This document shows, one piece after another, positions 1 through 12,074 of a stretch of DNA of 64,000 nt. A program made the position numbers and the translations under genes. The stretch's first letter is position 1, and each line of letters starts with the position of its first letter. Source of the stretch: Pseudomonas sp. MTM4 (GTDB taxonomy: Bacteria; Pseudomonadota; Gammaproteobacteria; Pseudomonadales; Pseudomonadaceae). The DNA lies in assembly GCF_019355055.1 (NCBI RefSeq), contig NZ_CP048411.1, positions 930,001 through 994,000 of the forward strand. Reading direction: 5' to 3'. The notes under the pieces were generated by a model. That model searched no databases, was not told the origin of the DNA, and saw nothing but the letters and a program-made list of their open reading frames with translations.

Positions 1-73
1 TTTGCAGCAGCGCATCGTAATTGTTGCTGGCGTGAGCTTCGCTGACCAATACATCAAGATCCAGACGGCTCAT
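1..73 (-). CDS. Probable second PaaI-like thioesterase, N-terminal fragment
   Basis: Only the first 24 codons are inside the window (protein begins MSRLDLDVLVSEAHASNN). The ATG at 71-73 overlaps the stop codon of the upstream thioesterase gene by 4 bases (ATGA), which implies translational coupling. The short N-terminus resembles that of hotdog-fold PaaI-type thioesterases found as tandem pairs in pseudomonads, but the catalytic part lies outside. The family call therefore rests on context and is tentative; the existence of a coupled gene is the firmer part. Confidence 0.5.
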   Translation of the reverse strand, partial: MSRLDLDVLVSEAHASNNYDALLQ

Positions 74-528
74 CGAGGCACCTCCGGCACCGGAACCGGG
101 GCGTTCGTACCCATGCGCATAAATGCCCCGACGACGTGTGCGATCGGCTCATTGATATTGCGCTGGTAGGCCACCCCGCGCGTGAAGATTACCGTCGGTG
201 TGACCCGATAGCATTCCGCGAAGCCGAACACATCATGATTCGGTTCCGCCGGGTGCATGTAATCGATGCGCAGGTCGAGCGTCGGACAGATTTCCAGTTC
301 GGGTAGCGCACACGCCGTGGAGATACCGCAGGTCGTGTCCATGAGCGTAGTGATCGCCCCGCCGTGAACACGCCCGCTTTCAGGATCGCTGACGATCTTT
401 TCGCTGTACGGTAGGCGCAGTGTGAGCCCTTTGGCATCGGCGTGTTCGACGCTCATGCCGAGGACTTGGCAGTGACGTAAAAATGAAAGGAAGCGCTGGG
501 TGCGCTCCAGTATCAGGCTATCGCTCAT
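70..528 (-). CDS. PaaI-family hotdog thioesterase
   Basis: A 152-residue protein the size of a single hotdog domain. Residues about 55-75 carry HGGAITTLMDTTCG, the HGG...D signature of PaaI/YdiI-type acyl-CoA thioesterases, in which the Asp on the central helix supports thioester hydrolysis. A strand with LDLRIDYMHPA follows, as expected for the fold. It probably cleaves small acyl- or aryl-CoA thioesters in the cytoplasm; the substrate cannot be read from the sequence. It is the first gene of a coupled pair whose second gene runs off the left edge. Confidence 0.85.
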   Translation of the reverse strand: MSDSLILERTQRFLSFLRHCQVLGMSVEHADAKGLTLRLPYSEKIVSDPESGRVHGGAITTLMDTTCGISTACALPELEICPTLDLRIDYMHPAEPNHDVFGFAECYRVTPTVIFTRGVAYQRNINEPIAHVVGAFMRMGTNAPVPVPEVPR

Positions 529-583
529 GCGAACTCTCGAATGGAAAAAAGCCGAGCATATTAACCGGGTCGGTCGTGGCGCT

Positions 584-1309
584 CTATTCCTTGGGAAGCT
601 CGGCAGGCAAGGTTGGCGTAAATACCATCACCTTCAGCACGTCGGAATGAAATTCGCGCCGATAGAGGATCAACACGACTCCAGCCGTCACACCCATGAA
701 GAACCAGGGATGGATGAACCACGCCAGCGTGGCCATGCCGAAATAATACGCACGCAGCCCGAAGTTGAACTGGTTGGCCGCCATCGAAATAACCCGGGCG
801 GAGCGCTCGGCAAATGATTTGCGCTCCTGGTCGCTGACGTTGCGCTCACCGGCCATGGGCGCCGAAGCGACCAGCACAGCGGCAAAATTGTACTGCCGCA
901 TGCACCAGCTGAAGGTAAAAAAGGCGTAGACGAAGACGACACCCAGTGAGAGCAGTTTGATTTCGGAAAGCCCTCGGCTCACTGGTTGCGCGAACGGCAA
1001 ATCAGCCAACAGCGAAACCGCTCTGTCCGAAGCGCCCAGCGCGGTGAGGATGCCCGCCAGGATAATCAGCGTACTGGATGCGAAGAAGCTGGCATTGCGC
1101 TCCAGATTGCCGATCACGTTCGCATCGGCGATTCGGTTGTCACGCATAAGCATGCGCTGCATCCAGTCCTGACGGTAAAGATGCAGTACCGAGGCCAGGC
1201 AAGCCGTATCCCTGGCTCGCCAACTGGCATACCGGGTATACCCGGCCCAACAGAGGATGAACCAGACCACGGCAATCAGGTGCGGCAGCAGATGACTCGG
1301 AATAGACAT
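584..1309 (-). CDS. DUF599 family membrane protein
   Basis: A 241-residue protein starting MSIPSHLLPHLIAVVWF. The start at 1309 is chosen because GGAGG lies just upstream; a longer reading to 1624 would run into the end of braB and adds only low-quality sequence. Four or so hydrophobic segments (residues about 8-25, 75-95, 110-135, 190-215) and the pattern RDTACLASVLHLYRQDWM followed by NANFFAS-type sequence fit the DUF599 family of inner-membrane proteins. Function is unknown. It lies between the thioesterase gene and braB on the same strand, with gaps too large to prove co-transcription. Confidence 0.8.
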   Translation of the reverse strand: MSIPSHLLPHLIAVVWFILCWAGYTRYASWRARDTACLASVLHLYRQDWMQRMLMRDNRIADANVIGNLERNASFFASSTLIILAGILTALGASDRAVSLLADLPFAQPVSRGLSEIKLLSLGVVFVYAFFTFSWCMRQYNFAAVLVASAPMAGERNVSDQERKSFAERSARVISMAANQFNFGLRAYYFGMATLAWFIHPWFFMGVTAGVVLILYRREFHSDVLKVMVFTPTLPAELPKE

Positions 1310-1392
1310 AACGCCTCCAAACACTCGCGCCTGATTATAGCCAGCCAATACCGACGCCTCGGCTCCCAGGCTTGCAGTCCCAGGGGCGCTCG

Positions 1393-2706
1393 CTAACGCT
1401 GGGCGGTCCGAGCGGTACCGAGCAGCCGATCGATCACAAATGCTATAGCCAGAGTGACCAGCACCGGCACCAGCCAACCCATGCTCTGCGCCGCCAGCGG
1501 CAACATGGTGAACATATCGGGAACCAGATTCGTGAAGCCGGCAGCCGAAAGACCATCCGCAACGCCGAAAACAAGGGTCACGGCCATCACCGGAACGAAA
1601 ACACGGCTCGGCGAGACCCAGCAACGGTCAAGCAGACTCAGCGCAACCAGCATGATCGCAAGCGGATAGAGTCCGACCAGCACCGGTACGGAAACGCTGA
1701 TCAGCTGAGTCAGCCCCTGGTTCGACACCAACAGGCTAAACAGAGTGAACACGACCACCACCACCCGGTAACTGACCGGAAGGAGACCGCTGAAATATTC
1801 GCCGCAGGCAGTTGTCAGTCCGACCGCAGTGGTCAGACACGCCAGGGTTATCACCACGGCCAACAACAAGCTGCCCGTAGTACCGAATGTGTGCTGCACG
1901 TAACTAGTGAGGATCTGCACACCGTTCTGCGCGTCGCCTGCGATGCCCTGGCTAGTCGCGCCAAGATAGAAAAGCGCCAGATAAACAAGCGAGAGCCCAA
2001 CCGCTGCAATGGCTCCGGCAATCACCGAGTAGCGCGTTACCAGCGCGGGCTCCGTCACACCTCGGTCGCGAATGGCGGTGGCGATAACGATGCCGAACAC
2101 CAGCGCACCCAACGTATCCATCGTCAGGTACCCTTCAAGAAAGCCCTTGAGTAATGGGCCGTTGTGGTAGCTCTCAGCTGTGGTGCCGATTTCACCGGCT
2201 GGCGCGAAAAGAGCTGCCCCACCGAGAACCAGCAAAGCCGCAAGCAACACCGGCGTAATGAATTTACCGACCCGATCAACCAGCTGACCGGGATTCAGTA
2301 CGAGAAACAGCGTCGCAGCAAAGAACAACGCGGTGTAAACGAACAGCGGTATGGCCGAGTTTCCGGTGAACGGCGCCACGCCCATTTCGAAGGACACCAC
2401 CGCTGTGCGCGGCGTCGCGAACAGCGGGCCGATGGCCAGATATACCGCAACGGCTAGCAGCGTTCCGGCGCCCCGCCCCAGTGGCGCGGTTAGCCTGTCC
2501 ATACCGCCGCCAACGCGCGCCAGCGCAATTACGGTGAGCAGCGGCAACCCAACACCGGTCAACAAGAAACCCATCGCGGCGGGCCAGATGGAATGCCCGG
2601 CAGCCATACCGGCGCTTGGTGGGAAGATGATATTGCCAGCGCCGAGGAAGAGCGCGAATGTCATGAATCCAAGGGCCAGCAGATCCAGGCCTTTCAATCG
2701 AGTCAT
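1393..2706 (-). CDS. braB: Branched-chain amino acid:cation symporter BraB/BrnQ
   Basis: A 437-residue inner-membrane carrier with about twelve hydrophobic helices. The N-terminal MTFALFLGAGNIIFPPSAG is diagnostic of the LIVCS (BrnQ/BraB) family, which imports leucine, isoleucine and valine with Na+ or H+. Family length is about 430-440 residues, so the gene is intact. In Pseudomonas, braB lies close to the suc genes, which agrees with the position here. The ATG at 2704-2706 begins directly with MTRLKGLDLLALGF. Confidence 0.9.
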   Translation of the reverse strand: MTRLKGLDLLALGFMTFALFLGAGNIIFPPSAGMAAGHSIWPAAMGFLLTGVGLPLLTVIALARVGGGMDRLTAPLGRGAGTLLAVAVYLAIGPLFATPRTAVVSFEMGVAPFTGNSAIPLFVYTALFFAATLFLVLNPGQLVDRVGKFITPVLLAALLVLGGAALFAPAGEIGTTAESYHNGPLLKGFLEGYLTMDTLGALVFGIVIATAIRDRGVTEPALVTRYSVIAGAIAAVGLSLVYLALFYLGATSQGIAGDAQNGVQILTSYVQHTFGTTGSLLLAVVITLACLTTAVGLTTACGEYFSGLLPVSYRVVVVVFTLFSLLVSNQGLTQLISVSVPVLVGLYPLAIMLVALSLLDRCWVSPSRVFVPVMAVTLVFGVADGLSAAGFTNLVPDMFTMLPLAAQSMGWLVPVLVTLAIAFVIDRLLGTARTAQR

Positions 2707-3123
2707 CGTTTATTACCACTGCAGGAGGTTCTGGTTCGAAGGACGCACCCAGGCGCATCCGTCTCGGCAAGCGGACAGTATCCGTCGAGCCACGCGAGAA
2801 AAAAGGACGCACCTTAATGGAATTCCCGCTCTAGAGCGAGACTTTGCCAATTTTCGACGATGTTGCGCTGACAAAGCCAACCACTTCGCCCCGAGGCGAC
2901 GGCACATAAACAGCTGAGCATTACGAAATCGGGAAAGCGCCCCGGCAGTTCACGCCCTCACATGCCACGTAATTCAGCCCTGTACGATCCGATCAGAAAA
3001 CGGTTTCCGCTGAAAACCGCTAATGCCGTTCAGTTAAGCGATGCAGCTAACGCTCCATGCTGCGCTTTGTTAGCCAGCTGACTAAGAGAGTCAGCTGCAC
3101 CAGCTGCAATTGCAGGACTCTGG
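2707..3123. other. Intergenic region upstream of braB
   Basis: No protein with family-like features was found in any frame. The segment holds the upstream region of braB and ends at the terminator of the suc operon. No convincing -35/-10 pair could be picked for braB. Confidence 0.5.
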
Positions 3124-3157
3124 AAACAAAAATGCCAGTCAGACAGGCTGACTGGCA
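3124..3157 (-). terminator. Rho-independent terminator of the sdh-suc operon
   Basis: A perfect 10-bp stem TGCCAGTCAG / CTGACTGGCA (3133-3142 and 3148-3157) with a 5-base loop. Read on the minus strand it is followed by TTTTTGTTT (complement of 3124-3132). It lies 21 bases past the sucD stop codon. Confidence 0.92.
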
Positions 3158-3178
3158 TCTCGTGTCGCAGGTCAGAAA

Positions 3179-4066
3179 TCAGCCTTGCTTGACTTCCCAA
3201 CCGGTCAGTTCTGCAAGCGCCTTGCCGATATCGGCAAGCGAACGAACAGTCTTGACTCCGGCATCCTGCAGCGCAGCGAACTTCTCGTCAGCGGTACCCT
3301 TGCCACCAGAGATGATCGCACCGGCATGGCCCATGCGCTTACCGGCGGGAGCCGTCACACCGGCAATGTAGGAAACGACCGGCTTGGTGACGTTCGCCTT
3401 GATGTAGGCTGCGGCTTCTTCCTCGGCGGAGCCACCGATTTCACCGATCATCACGATCGCTTCGGTCTGCGGGTCTTCTTGGAACAGCTTGAGGATGTCG
3501 ATGAAGGTCGAGCCTGGAATCGGGTCGCCACCGATGCCGACGCAGGTGGACTGACCGAAACCGGCGTCAGTGGTCTGCTTGACCGCTTCGTAAGTCAGGG
3601 TGCCGGAACGTGAAACGATACCGACCTTACCAGGCAAATGAATATGACCTGGCTGGATACCGATCTTGCACTCACCCGGAGTAATTACGCCGGGGCAGTT
3701 CGGGCCAATCAGACGCACACCCAGCTCATCGCACTTGATCTTCACTTCAAGCATATCGAGGGTCGGGATGCCTTCGGTGATGCAAACGATCAGCTTGATG
3801 CCGCCAAACGCAGCCTCCAGAATCGAATCCTTGCAGAATGGCGCCGGTACATAGATGACGGACGCCTCGGCACCAGTCGCCTGCACCGCTTCCTTGACGG
3901 TATTGAATACCGGGAGGCCGAGGTGGGTAGTGCCGCCCTTGCCCGGCGTCACGCCGCCAACCATCTTGGTTCCGTACTCGATGGCCTGCTCGGAGTGGAA
4001 GGTGCCCTGCGAGCCGGTAAAGCCCTGGCAGATGACCTTGGTGTCTTTATTGATCAGGACGCTCAT
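3179..4066 (-). CDS. sucD: Succinyl-CoA synthetase (ADP-forming) alpha subunit
   Basis: A 295-residue protein of full family length. The N-terminal Rossmann-type CoA-binding domain starts [21 protein letters not shown], and the phosphohistidine loop KRMGHAGAI puts the catalytic histidine at residue 247. With SucC it converts succinyl-CoA, phosphate and ADP to succinate, CoA and ATP in the TCA cycle, via phosphohistidine. Its ATG shares one base with the sucC stop (TAATG), so translation is coupled. It is the last gene of the sdhCDAB-sucAB-lpdG-sucCD block and is followed by a strong terminator. Confidence 0.98.
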   Translation of the reverse strand: MSVLINKDTKVICQGFTGSQGTFHSEQAIEYGTKMVGGVTPGKGGTTHLGLPVFNTVKEAVQATGAEASVIYVPAPFCKDSILEAAFGGIKLIVCITEGIPTLDMLEVKIKCDELGVRLIGPNCPGVITPGECKIGIQPGHIHLPGKVGIVSRSGTLTYEAVKQTTDAGFGQSTCVGIGGDPIPGSTFIDILKLFQEDPQTEAIVMIGEIGGSAEEEAAAYIKANVTKPVVSYIAGVTAPAGKRMGHAGAIISGGKGTADEKFAALQDAGVKTVRSLADIGKALAELTGWEVKQG

Positions 4067-5232
4067 TATTTGCCCTCCGCGGCTTTGACGACTTGAATGG
4101 CCGCATCGGTCAGGCTGGTCGCGCCGATGATGTTCAGACCACTTTCACCCAGCATCTTGGCGCCAAGTGCGGCATTGTTGCCTTCCAGGCGAACGACCAC
4201 CGGCACCTTCACGCCGACTTCCTTGACCGCACCGATGATGCCTTCGGCGATCATGTCGCAGCGGACGATGCCACCGAAGATGTTGACCAGAACAGCGGCA
4301 ACGTTTTCGTCGGAAAGAATGATCTTGAATGCCTCGGTAACACGCTCTTCGGTAGCGCCGCCGCCCACGTCGAGGAAGTTAGCTGGCTTGCCGCCGTGCA
4401 GGTTGACGATGTCCATGGTGCCCATCGCCAGACCCGCGCCGTTGACCATGCAGCCAATGTTACCGTCCAGCGCTACGTAGTTCAGCTCCCACTTGGCCGC
4501 GTGAGCTTCGCGCGGGTCATCCTGAGAGGGATCCTGCATGCCGCGCAGCTTCGGCTGGCGGTAGATGGCGTTGCTGTCGATGTTCAGCTTGGCATCCAGG
4601 CAGTGCAGGTTGCCGTCTTTTTTGATGACCAGCGGGTTGACTTCCAGCAGCGCCAGGTCGTAATCGACGAAAAGCTTGCCCAGGCCTACGAAGATGTGCA
4701 CGAACTGCTTGACCTGATCGCCTTTCAGGCCCAGCTGGAACGCCAGCTCGCGGCCCTGGAACGGCTGAGCGCCGACCAGCGGATCAATCGTGGCCTTGAG
4801 GATTTTTTCAGGGGTATCGTGAGCGACCTTTTCGATGTCCACGCCACCTTCAGTGGACGCCATGAACACGATGCGGCGGGTGGCGCGATCGACCACGGCG
4901 CCCAGATAGAGCTCCTTGTCGATGTCGGTGCAAGCTTCGACGAGAATCTTGCTGACCGGCTGGCCGTTGGCGTCGGTCTGGTAGGTCACCAGACGCTTGT
5001 CCAGCCACTGCTCGGCGAATGCACGGGCTTCGTCCTTGCTGCGTACCAGCTTGACACCACCTGCTTTGCCGCGGCCACCAGCATGTACCTGGGCTTTGAC
5101 CACCCACTCGGTGCCACCGATATGGTCACAGGCTTCCGCCGCTTCCTTCGGGCTATCGACTGCGTAGCCTTTGGAAACTGGCAATCCGTACTCAGCAAAC
5201 AGTTGCTTACCCTGATATTCGTGAAGATTCAT
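4066..5232 (-). CDS. sucC: Succinyl-CoA synthetase (ADP-forming) beta subunit
   Basis: A 388-residue protein beginning [19 protein letters not shown], with an ATP-grasp domain ([16 protein letters not shown] near residue 46) and a C-terminal CoA-ligase domain ([11 protein letters not shown] near residue 317). It supplies the nucleotide site of the SucCD heterotetramer. The 176-base gap between lpdG and sucC holds no gene and no clear terminator, so sucC is probably transcribed with the upstream genes. Confidence 0.98.
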   Translation of the reverse strand: MNLHEYQGKQLFAEYGLPVSKGYAVDSPKEAAEACDHIGGTEWVVKAQVHAGGRGKAGGVKLVRSKDEARAFAEQWLDKRLVTYQTDANGQPVSKILVEACTDIDKELYLGAVVDRATRRIVFMASTEGGVDIEKVAHDTPEKILKATIDPLVGAQPFQGRELAFQLGLKGDQVKQFVHIFVGLGKLFVDYDLALLEVNPLVIKKDGNLHCLDAKLNIDSNAIYRQPKLRGMQDPSQDDPREAHAAKWELNYVALDGNIGCMVNGAGLAMGTMDIVNLHGGKPANFLDVGGGATEERVTEAFKIILSDENVAAVLVNIFGGIVRCDMIAEGIIGAVKEVGVKVPVVVRLEGNNAALGAKMLGESGLNIIGATSLTDAAIQVVKAAEGK

Positions 5233-5408
5233 CTTAGCTACCGTTCGGTTTGATGTGCATCAGACGTTGCATGTATGCCGCGTCGCCTCAAGTCGCTGAA
5301 AACTATCGAGAACACCTTTCAGAGACCTGTCATACCTTGCGTGAAGGTATCGACGGATTGCGCTGTGCCGATGGAACAATGCAATCCGTCTTTTTTACCG
5401 CGGCGCTA

Positions 5409-6940
<1,532 letters not shown>

Positions 6941-8167
6941 TTAGATGTCCAGCAGCAAACGGGCCGGATCTTCCAGCAGGTTCTTGATGGTCACCAGGAA
7001 GCTGACCGCTTCCTTACCGTCGATCAGGCGATGATCGTAGGACAGCGCCAAATACATCATCGGACGGATGACTACCTGACCATTGATGGCCATCGGGCGC
7101 TGCAGGATGTTGTGCATACCCAGGATGGCGGCCTGCGGCGGATTGACGATAGGCGTCGACATCATCGAACCGAAGGTACCGCCGTTGGTGATGGTAAAGG
7201 TGCCGCCAGTCATTTCGTCGATCGACAGTTTGCCGTCGCGGGCCTTCTTGCCAAAGGTGGCGATGCCGCTTTCGACTTCAGCCAGGTTCATCAGTTCGGC
7301 ATTACGCAGGACCGGCACGACTAGACCACGGTCACTGGAGACGGCCACGCCGATGTCCTGATAGCCGTGGTAAACGATGTCGGTGCCGTCGATCGAAGCG
7401 TTGACTGCCGGGAAGCGCTTCAGCGCCTCGACAGAAGCCTTGACGAAGAAGGACATGAAGCCCAGGCGCACGCCGTTGTGGGTCTTCTCGAACAGATCCT
7501 TGTACTTCGAACGCAGGGCCATGATTTCGGTCATGTCGACTTCGTTGAAGGTGGTCAGCATCGCCATGTTCGACTGTGCTTCGACCAGACGCTCGGCAAC
7601 CTTGGCGCGCAGGCGAGTCATCGGGACGCGCTTCTCGGTGCGATCGCCGGCAGCAGTAACGACGGGCGCGGTAGCAGCTGCACCGGGCTTGGCGGCAGCG
7701 GCGGGTGCGGACTTCTTGGCTTCGATGGCAGCAACCAGATCTTCCTTGGTGACGCGACCGTCTTTGCCAGTGCCCTTGACGCTGTTGGGATCGATGCCAT
7801 TTTCTTCGGCGAGCTTGCGCGCGGCCGGAGCGAGGATGGCATCTTCACCGCCCGCGGCAGGTGCCGGCGCAGCAGCAGGGGCAGCGGCCTGAGCCGGGGC
7901 TGCAGCAGGCGAAGACGCGGCGGCGGTAGCGCCAGCATCCAGCTTGCCGAGCAGCTCGCCGCTCAGTACGGTGTCGCCCTCATTCTTGACGATTTCGCTC
8001 AGTACGCCATCCGCTTCGGCCAGTACTTCCATCACGACCTTGTCGGTCTCGATGTCGACGATCAGTTCGTCGCGCTTGACTGCATCGCCCGGCTGCTTGT
8101 GCCAGGTAGCAACGGTGCCGTCAGCAACCGATTCAGGAAATTGAGGGGCTTTGATCTCGATAGCCAT
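6941..8167 (-). CDS. sucB: Dihydrolipoyllysine succinyltransferase (E2) of 2-oxoglutarate dehydrogenase
   Basis: A 408-residue protein with three parts. The N-terminal lipoyl domain carries [10 protein letters not shown], with the lipoylated lysine at residue 43. An Ala/Pro-rich linker (about 80-108) leads to a peripheral subunit-binding domain ([20 protein letters not shown], about 112-150). The C-terminal acyltransferase core ends with [13 protein letters not shown], which includes the catalytic His and Asp. It moves the succinyl group from SucA to CoA. A 69-base gap separates it from sucA. Confidence 0.97.
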   Translation of the reverse strand: MAIEIKAPQFPESVADGTVATWHKQPGDAVKRDELIVDIETDKVVMEVLAEADGVLSEIVKNEGDTVLSGELLGKLDAGATAAASSPAAAPAQAAAPAAAPAPAAGGEDAILAPAARKLAEENGIDPNSVKGTGKDGRVTKEDLVAAIEAKKSAPAAAAKPGAAATAPVVTAAGDRTEKRVPMTRLRAKVAERLVEAQSNMAMLTTFNEVDMTEIMALRSKYKDLFEKTHNGVRLGFMSFFVKASVEALKRFPAVNASIDGTDIVYHGYQDIGVAVSSDRGLVVPVLRNAELMNLAEVESGIATFGKKARDGKLSIDEMTGGTFTITNGGTFGSMMSTPIVNPPQAAILGMHNILQRPMAINGQVVIRPMMYLALSYDHRLIDGKEAVSFLVTIKNLLEDPARLLLDI

Positions 8168-8236
8168 TAGCTGGGGTCCTATTTGATTCGGTTTTTACAT
8201 CGAGGCCGCGGTTTTCGCGGCCTCTTGCAAGAATGA

Positions 8237-11068
8237 TTAAACGGTGAAGGCGTCCTGCAGCAGTTTCTCCTGCTGCTCGGCGTGCATGGATGCATAGCCG
8301 ACCGCAGGTGCAGCAGAAGCTTCACGACCCGCGTACTGCAGGAAGAGCTCCTTCTTGTGCGCGACGGCAACACGACGCATGTGGTGCTGGCTGCAGTACC
8401 ACGCGCCCTGGTTCATCGGTTCTTCCTGACACCAGACGATGCTCTTGAGGTTCTGGTACGGCGCGAGCACTTCGGCCAGATCCTCTTCCGGGAACGGGTA
8501 CAGCTGCTCGAGACGAACGATCACGATATCTTCGCGACCTTCGTTACGACGCTTGTCCAGCAGATCGTAGTAGACCTTGCCGCTGCACATGACCAGACGT
8601 TCGACCTTGCTCGGCTCGATCTGATCAATTTCCGGAATCACGGTCAGGAACGAGCCCTGGGTCAGTTCCTCCAGCGTCGAGGTCGCCAGCTTGTGGCGCA
8701 GCAGCGACTTCGGCGTCAGGGCCACCAGCGGCTTGCGCAGCGGGCGGATCGCCTGACGACGCAGCATGTGGTAGACCTGTGCCGGCGTAGTCGGTACGCA
8801 AACCTGGATGTTGTGCTCGGCGCACAGCTGCAGATAGCGCTCCAGACGTGCTGACGAATGCTCAGGCCCCTGCCCTTCATAGCCGTGCGGCAACAACATG
8901 GTCAGGCCGCAAAGACGGCCCCATTTGTGCTCACCGCTGGTGATGAATTGGTCGATGACGACCTGCGCACCGTTGGCGAAGTCGCCGAATTGAGCTTCCC
9001 AAACCACCAGCGCGTTGGGCATGGTGGTGGCGTAACCGTATTCGAACGCAAGCACCGCTTCTTCGGACAGGAAGGAGTCGTACAGGTCGAAGCGCGGCTG
9101 TCCATCATAGAGATGCTGCAACGGAATGTAGGTGCTGCCATCCTTCTGGTTGTGCAGCGCCGCATGGCGGTGCGAGAAGGTACCGCGACCGACGTCCTGA
9201 CCGCTGATGCGCACCGGATGGCCTTCGAACAACAAGGTCGCATAAGCCAGTGTCTCGGCGTAGCCCCAGTTAATCGCCAGCGCGCCAGCACCCATCTTCT
9301 GACGGTCTTCGAGAATCTTCGAAACCTGGCGCTGAACAACAAAACCTTCGGGAGTAGCCAGCATTTTGCTGGACAGTTCCTGCAGGGCTTTCAGGTCGAA
9401 ACGGGTATCGTGGCGCGCGGTCCAGGCATGACCCAAATAAGGGCGCCAATCGACGAAGAGCTCCTTGTTGGGCTCTTTGACCAAGCTCTTGACCACGTGC
9501 AAGCCATTGTCTAGCGCGGTGCGATATTCATCGACCTTTGCCTGCACCTGCGCATCTTCCAGCACCTTCGACTGCATCAGCGAATCGGCATACAGCTCAC
9601 GGGTGGTGCGCTGCTTGGCGATCTTCTGATACATCAGCGGCTGAGTACCGCTCGGCTCGTCGGCCTCGTTGTGACCACGACGACGGTAGCAGATCAAGTC
9701 GATGACGATGTCCCGCTTGAACTGCATGCGGTAATCGACAGCCAACTGCGTAACGAACAGAACAGCCTCCGGATCATCCGCATTCACATGGAAGATCGGC
9801 GCCTGGATCATCTTGGCAACGTCGGTCGCGTACTCGGTGGAGCGCGCGTCTTCCTGCTTGTTCGTCGTGAAGCCGACTTGGTTGTTGATCACGATGCGGA
9901 TGGTGCCGCCGGTCCGATAGGCTCGGGTCTGCGACATCTGGAAGGTTTCCATGACCACGCCCTGGCCGGCGACCGCCGCATCACCATGGATGGTTACCGG
10001 GAGCACCTTGTCGCCTACCGAATCAGAACGACGGTCCTGACGCGCGCGAACGGAACCTTCGACTACCGGGGAAACGATTTCCAGGTGAGACGGGTTGAAG
10101 GCCATCGCCAGATGGATTTCGCCACCTGGCGTCATCACGTTCGAGGAAAAGCCCTGGTGGTACTTAACGTCGCCCGAGCTGAGACCTTCGACTTTCTTGC
10201 CTTCGAACTCATCGAACAGGTCGCGCGGGTTCTTGCCGAAGGTATTGACCAGCACGTTAAGACGGCCGCGGTGGGCCATGCCGATGACGATTTCCTTGGT
10301 GCCGTACGAACCGGAACGCTGAATGATCTCGTCGAGCAGTGGAATCAGACTCTCGCCGCCTTCCAGGCCGAAGCGTTTGGTGCCCGGATACTTGGTGCCT
10401 AGGTACTTTTCAAGGCCCTCGGCAGCAGTCAGACGCTCGAGCAGATGGCTTTTGATTTCCGACGAGAAGACGGGACGCCCACGGACGCTTTCCAGGCGCT
10501 GGATGAACCAGTTGCGCTGATCGGAATCGACAATATGGGTAAATTCGGCACCGATGGTGCGACAATACGTCTCTTGCAACGCCTGCTGAATTTCCCGCAA
10601 TGTCGCCTGATCCCTGCCCATGGCAAGGTCACCGGTGCGGAAAACCGTATCCAGGTCGGCATCGGTCAAAGCGTAGTTGTTGATGGCAAGATCAGCCGGA
10701 GCCGGGCGCTGCTGCAAGCCGAGCGGATCAAGCTGTGCAGCCTGATGGCCACGCATCCGGTATGCCTGTATCAGACGCAGGACTTCGACCTGCTTCTTCT
10801 CATGCTCGCTACTGACGCTGCCTGCCGAAACAGGCTGTGCGCGACGCTGGTTCTTGGCCAGCAGGACGAAGTGATCGCGAATCGTCGAATGCGAAACATC
10901 GGCCGTAGCGCCGCCACTGATGGGCAACTTCTGGAAGTAAGTGCGCCACTCTTCGGGCACAGCGTTGGGATCGTGCAGGTAGAGCTCATAAAGCTCTTCC
11001 ACATAGGCAGCGTTACCACCGGATAGGTGGGCACTGTCCCACATGCGCTGCATTACGCTTTCTTGCAT
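8237..11068 (-). CDS. sucA: 2-Oxoglutarate dehydrogenase E1 component
   Basis: A 943-residue thiamine-diphosphate enzyme of normal length. An N-terminal segment (AYVEELYELYLHDPNAVPEEW) is the E1 tail that docks to E2. The central ThDP region contains GMAHRGRLNVLVN and IHGDAAVAGQGVV, and the C-terminal transketolase-type domain includes GQDVGRGTFSHRHA. It decarboxylates 2-oxoglutarate and succinylates the lipoyl arm of SucB. It follows sdhB after a 291-base gap, as in other Pseudomonas genomes. Confidence 0.97.
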   Translation of the reverse strand: MQESVMQRMWDSAHLSGGNAAYVEELYELYLHDPNAVPEEWRTYFQKLPISGGATADVSHSTIRDHFVLLAKNQRRAQPVSAGSVSSEHEKKQVEVLRLIQAYRMRGHQAAQLDPLGLQQRPAPADLAINNYALTDADLDTVFRTGDLAMGRDQATLREIQQALQETYCRTIGAEFTHIVDSDQRNWFIQRLESVRGRPVFSSEIKSHLLERLTAAEGLEKYLGTKYPGTKRFGLEGGESLIPLLDEIIQRSGSYGTKEIVIGMAHRGRLNVLVNTFGKNPRDLFDEFEGKKVEGLSSGDVKYHQGFSSNVMTPGGEIHLAMAFNPSHLEIVSPVVEGSVRARQDRRSDSVGDKVLPVTIHGDAAVAGQGVVMETFQMSQTRAYRTGGTIRIVINNQVGFTTNKQEDARSTEYATDVAKMIQAPIFHVNADDPEAVLFVTQLAVDYRMQFKRDIVIDLICYRRRGHNEADEPSGTQPLMYQKIAKQRTTRELYADSLMQSKVLEDAQVQAKVDEYRTALDNGLHVVKSLVKEPNKELFVDWRPYLGHAWTARHDTRFDLKALQELSSKMLATPEGFVVQRQVSKILEDRQKMGAGALAINWGYAETLAYATLLFEGHPVRISGQDVGRGTFSHRHAALHNQKDGSTYIPLQHLYDGQPRFDLYDSFLSEEAVLAFEYGYATTMPNALVVWEAQFGDFANGAQVVIDQFITSGEHKWGRLCGLTMLLPHGYEGQGPEHSSARLERYLQLCAEHNIQVCVPTTPAQVYHMLRRQAIRPLRKPLVALTPKSLLRHKLATSTLEELTQGSFLTVIPEIDQIEPSKVERLVMCSGKVYYDLLDKRRNEGREDIVIVRLEQLYPFPEEDLAEVLAPYQNLKSIVWCQEEPMNQGAWYCSQHHMRRVAVAHKKELFLQYAGREASAAPAVGYASMHAEQQEKLLQDAFTV

Positions 11069-11359
11069 GTCTGGTCACCTTCGATAAGGAGACACCACCA
11101 GCGTGGAGACCGCAGCATGACTTCCCAAGTTCTGAAGCAGCGACCCAGGTAAAGCCACTACGGACCGCGCAGATAGTTTCCGAGAACCACCCCGGATGCT
11201 CCTGCTGGTCATCAAATTTTCAGAGCGAAATCCCGGCTTTGTGAGCTGAGATTCCTACTAAGACTACGGCGCCGTCGTTGGAACTTCGGCGCCGCAGGTG
11301 TCGCGGTAAAGCATTAGGGGCCTACGGTCACTCAAGTAACCGTGGCCACCCTTGGCACG
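11069..11359. other. sdhB-sucA intergenic region with two CGGCGCCG palindromes
   Basis: This 291-base gap holds no gene. Two copies of the palindrome CGGCGCCG (11267-11274 and 11287-11294) are 20 bases apart and can pair with each other to form a stable hairpin. No T-run follows on the minus strand, so it looks more like an RNA-processing or partial-termination element than a full terminator. The sucA start is preceded by an AAGGAG-like sequence on the minus strand. Confidence 0.45.
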
Positions 11360-12064
11360 TCAGGTTGCACTCTGCAACAGCATGTTCCGCACATGACCAA
11401 TCGCCTTGGTCGGGTTCAACCCTTTCGGGCAAACACTTACGCAGTTCATGATGCCGCGGCAGCGGAACACACTGAACGGATCGTCCAGCGCAGTCAGACG
11501 GTTCTCAGTCTCGGTGTCGCGGCTATCGGCCAGGAAGCGGTAGGCCTGAAGCAGCGCAGCCGGGCCAAGGAACTTGTCCGGATTCCACCAGAAGGATGGG
11601 CAGCTGGTCGAGCAGCAAGCGCACAGAATGCACTCGTACAGACCGTCAAGCTTTTCCCGATCTTCCGGACTCTGCAGACGTTCGATAGCCGGAGCAGGCG
11701 TATCGTTCATCAGATAAGGACGAACCTTCTCGTACTGCTTATAGAAGATGCCCATATCGACGGCCAAGTCACGAATAACTGGCAAACCAGGCAGCGGGCG
11801 AACCACCAGCTTGTTGCCCTTGACCACGGCCGACAGCGGAGTGATGCAGGCCAGGCCATTTTTGCCGTTCATGTTCATGCCATCGGAGCCACAGACTCCT
11901 TCGCGGCAGGAACGACGATAGGAGAAACCTTCGTCCTGTTCCTTGACGAGCGCCAAGACGTCGAGAACCATCAGATCTTTACCATCGGTATTGATCTGGA
12001 AGTCCTGCATGTATGGCTTTTCGTCTTTATCCGGGTTGTAGCGATAAACGCTCACTTGCAACAT
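11360..12064 (-). CDS. sdhB: Succinate dehydrogenase iron-sulfur subunit
   Basis: A 234-residue protein with all three iron-sulfur cluster motifs: [2Fe-2S] at SCREGVCGSDGM (residues about 54-65), [4Fe-4S] at CILCACCSTSCPS (about 141-153) and [3Fe-4S] at CRGIMNCVSVCPKGLNP (about 200-216). It carries electrons from the SdhA flavin to ubiquinone at the inner membrane. It starts 10 bases after the sdhA stop. Confidence 0.98.
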   Translation of the reverse strand: MLQVSVYRYNPDKDEKPYMQDFQINTDGKDLMVLDVLALVKEQDEGFSYRRSCREGVCGSDGMNMNGKNGLACITPLSAVVKGNKLVVRPLPGLPVIRDLAVDMGIFYKQYEKVRPYLMNDTPAPAIERLQSPEDREKLDGLYECILCACCSTSCPSFWWNPDKFLGPAALLQAYRFLADSRDTETENRLTALDDPFSVFRCRGIMNCVSVCPKGLNPTKAIGHVRNMLLQSAT

Positions 12065-12074
12065 ATCGGCGACC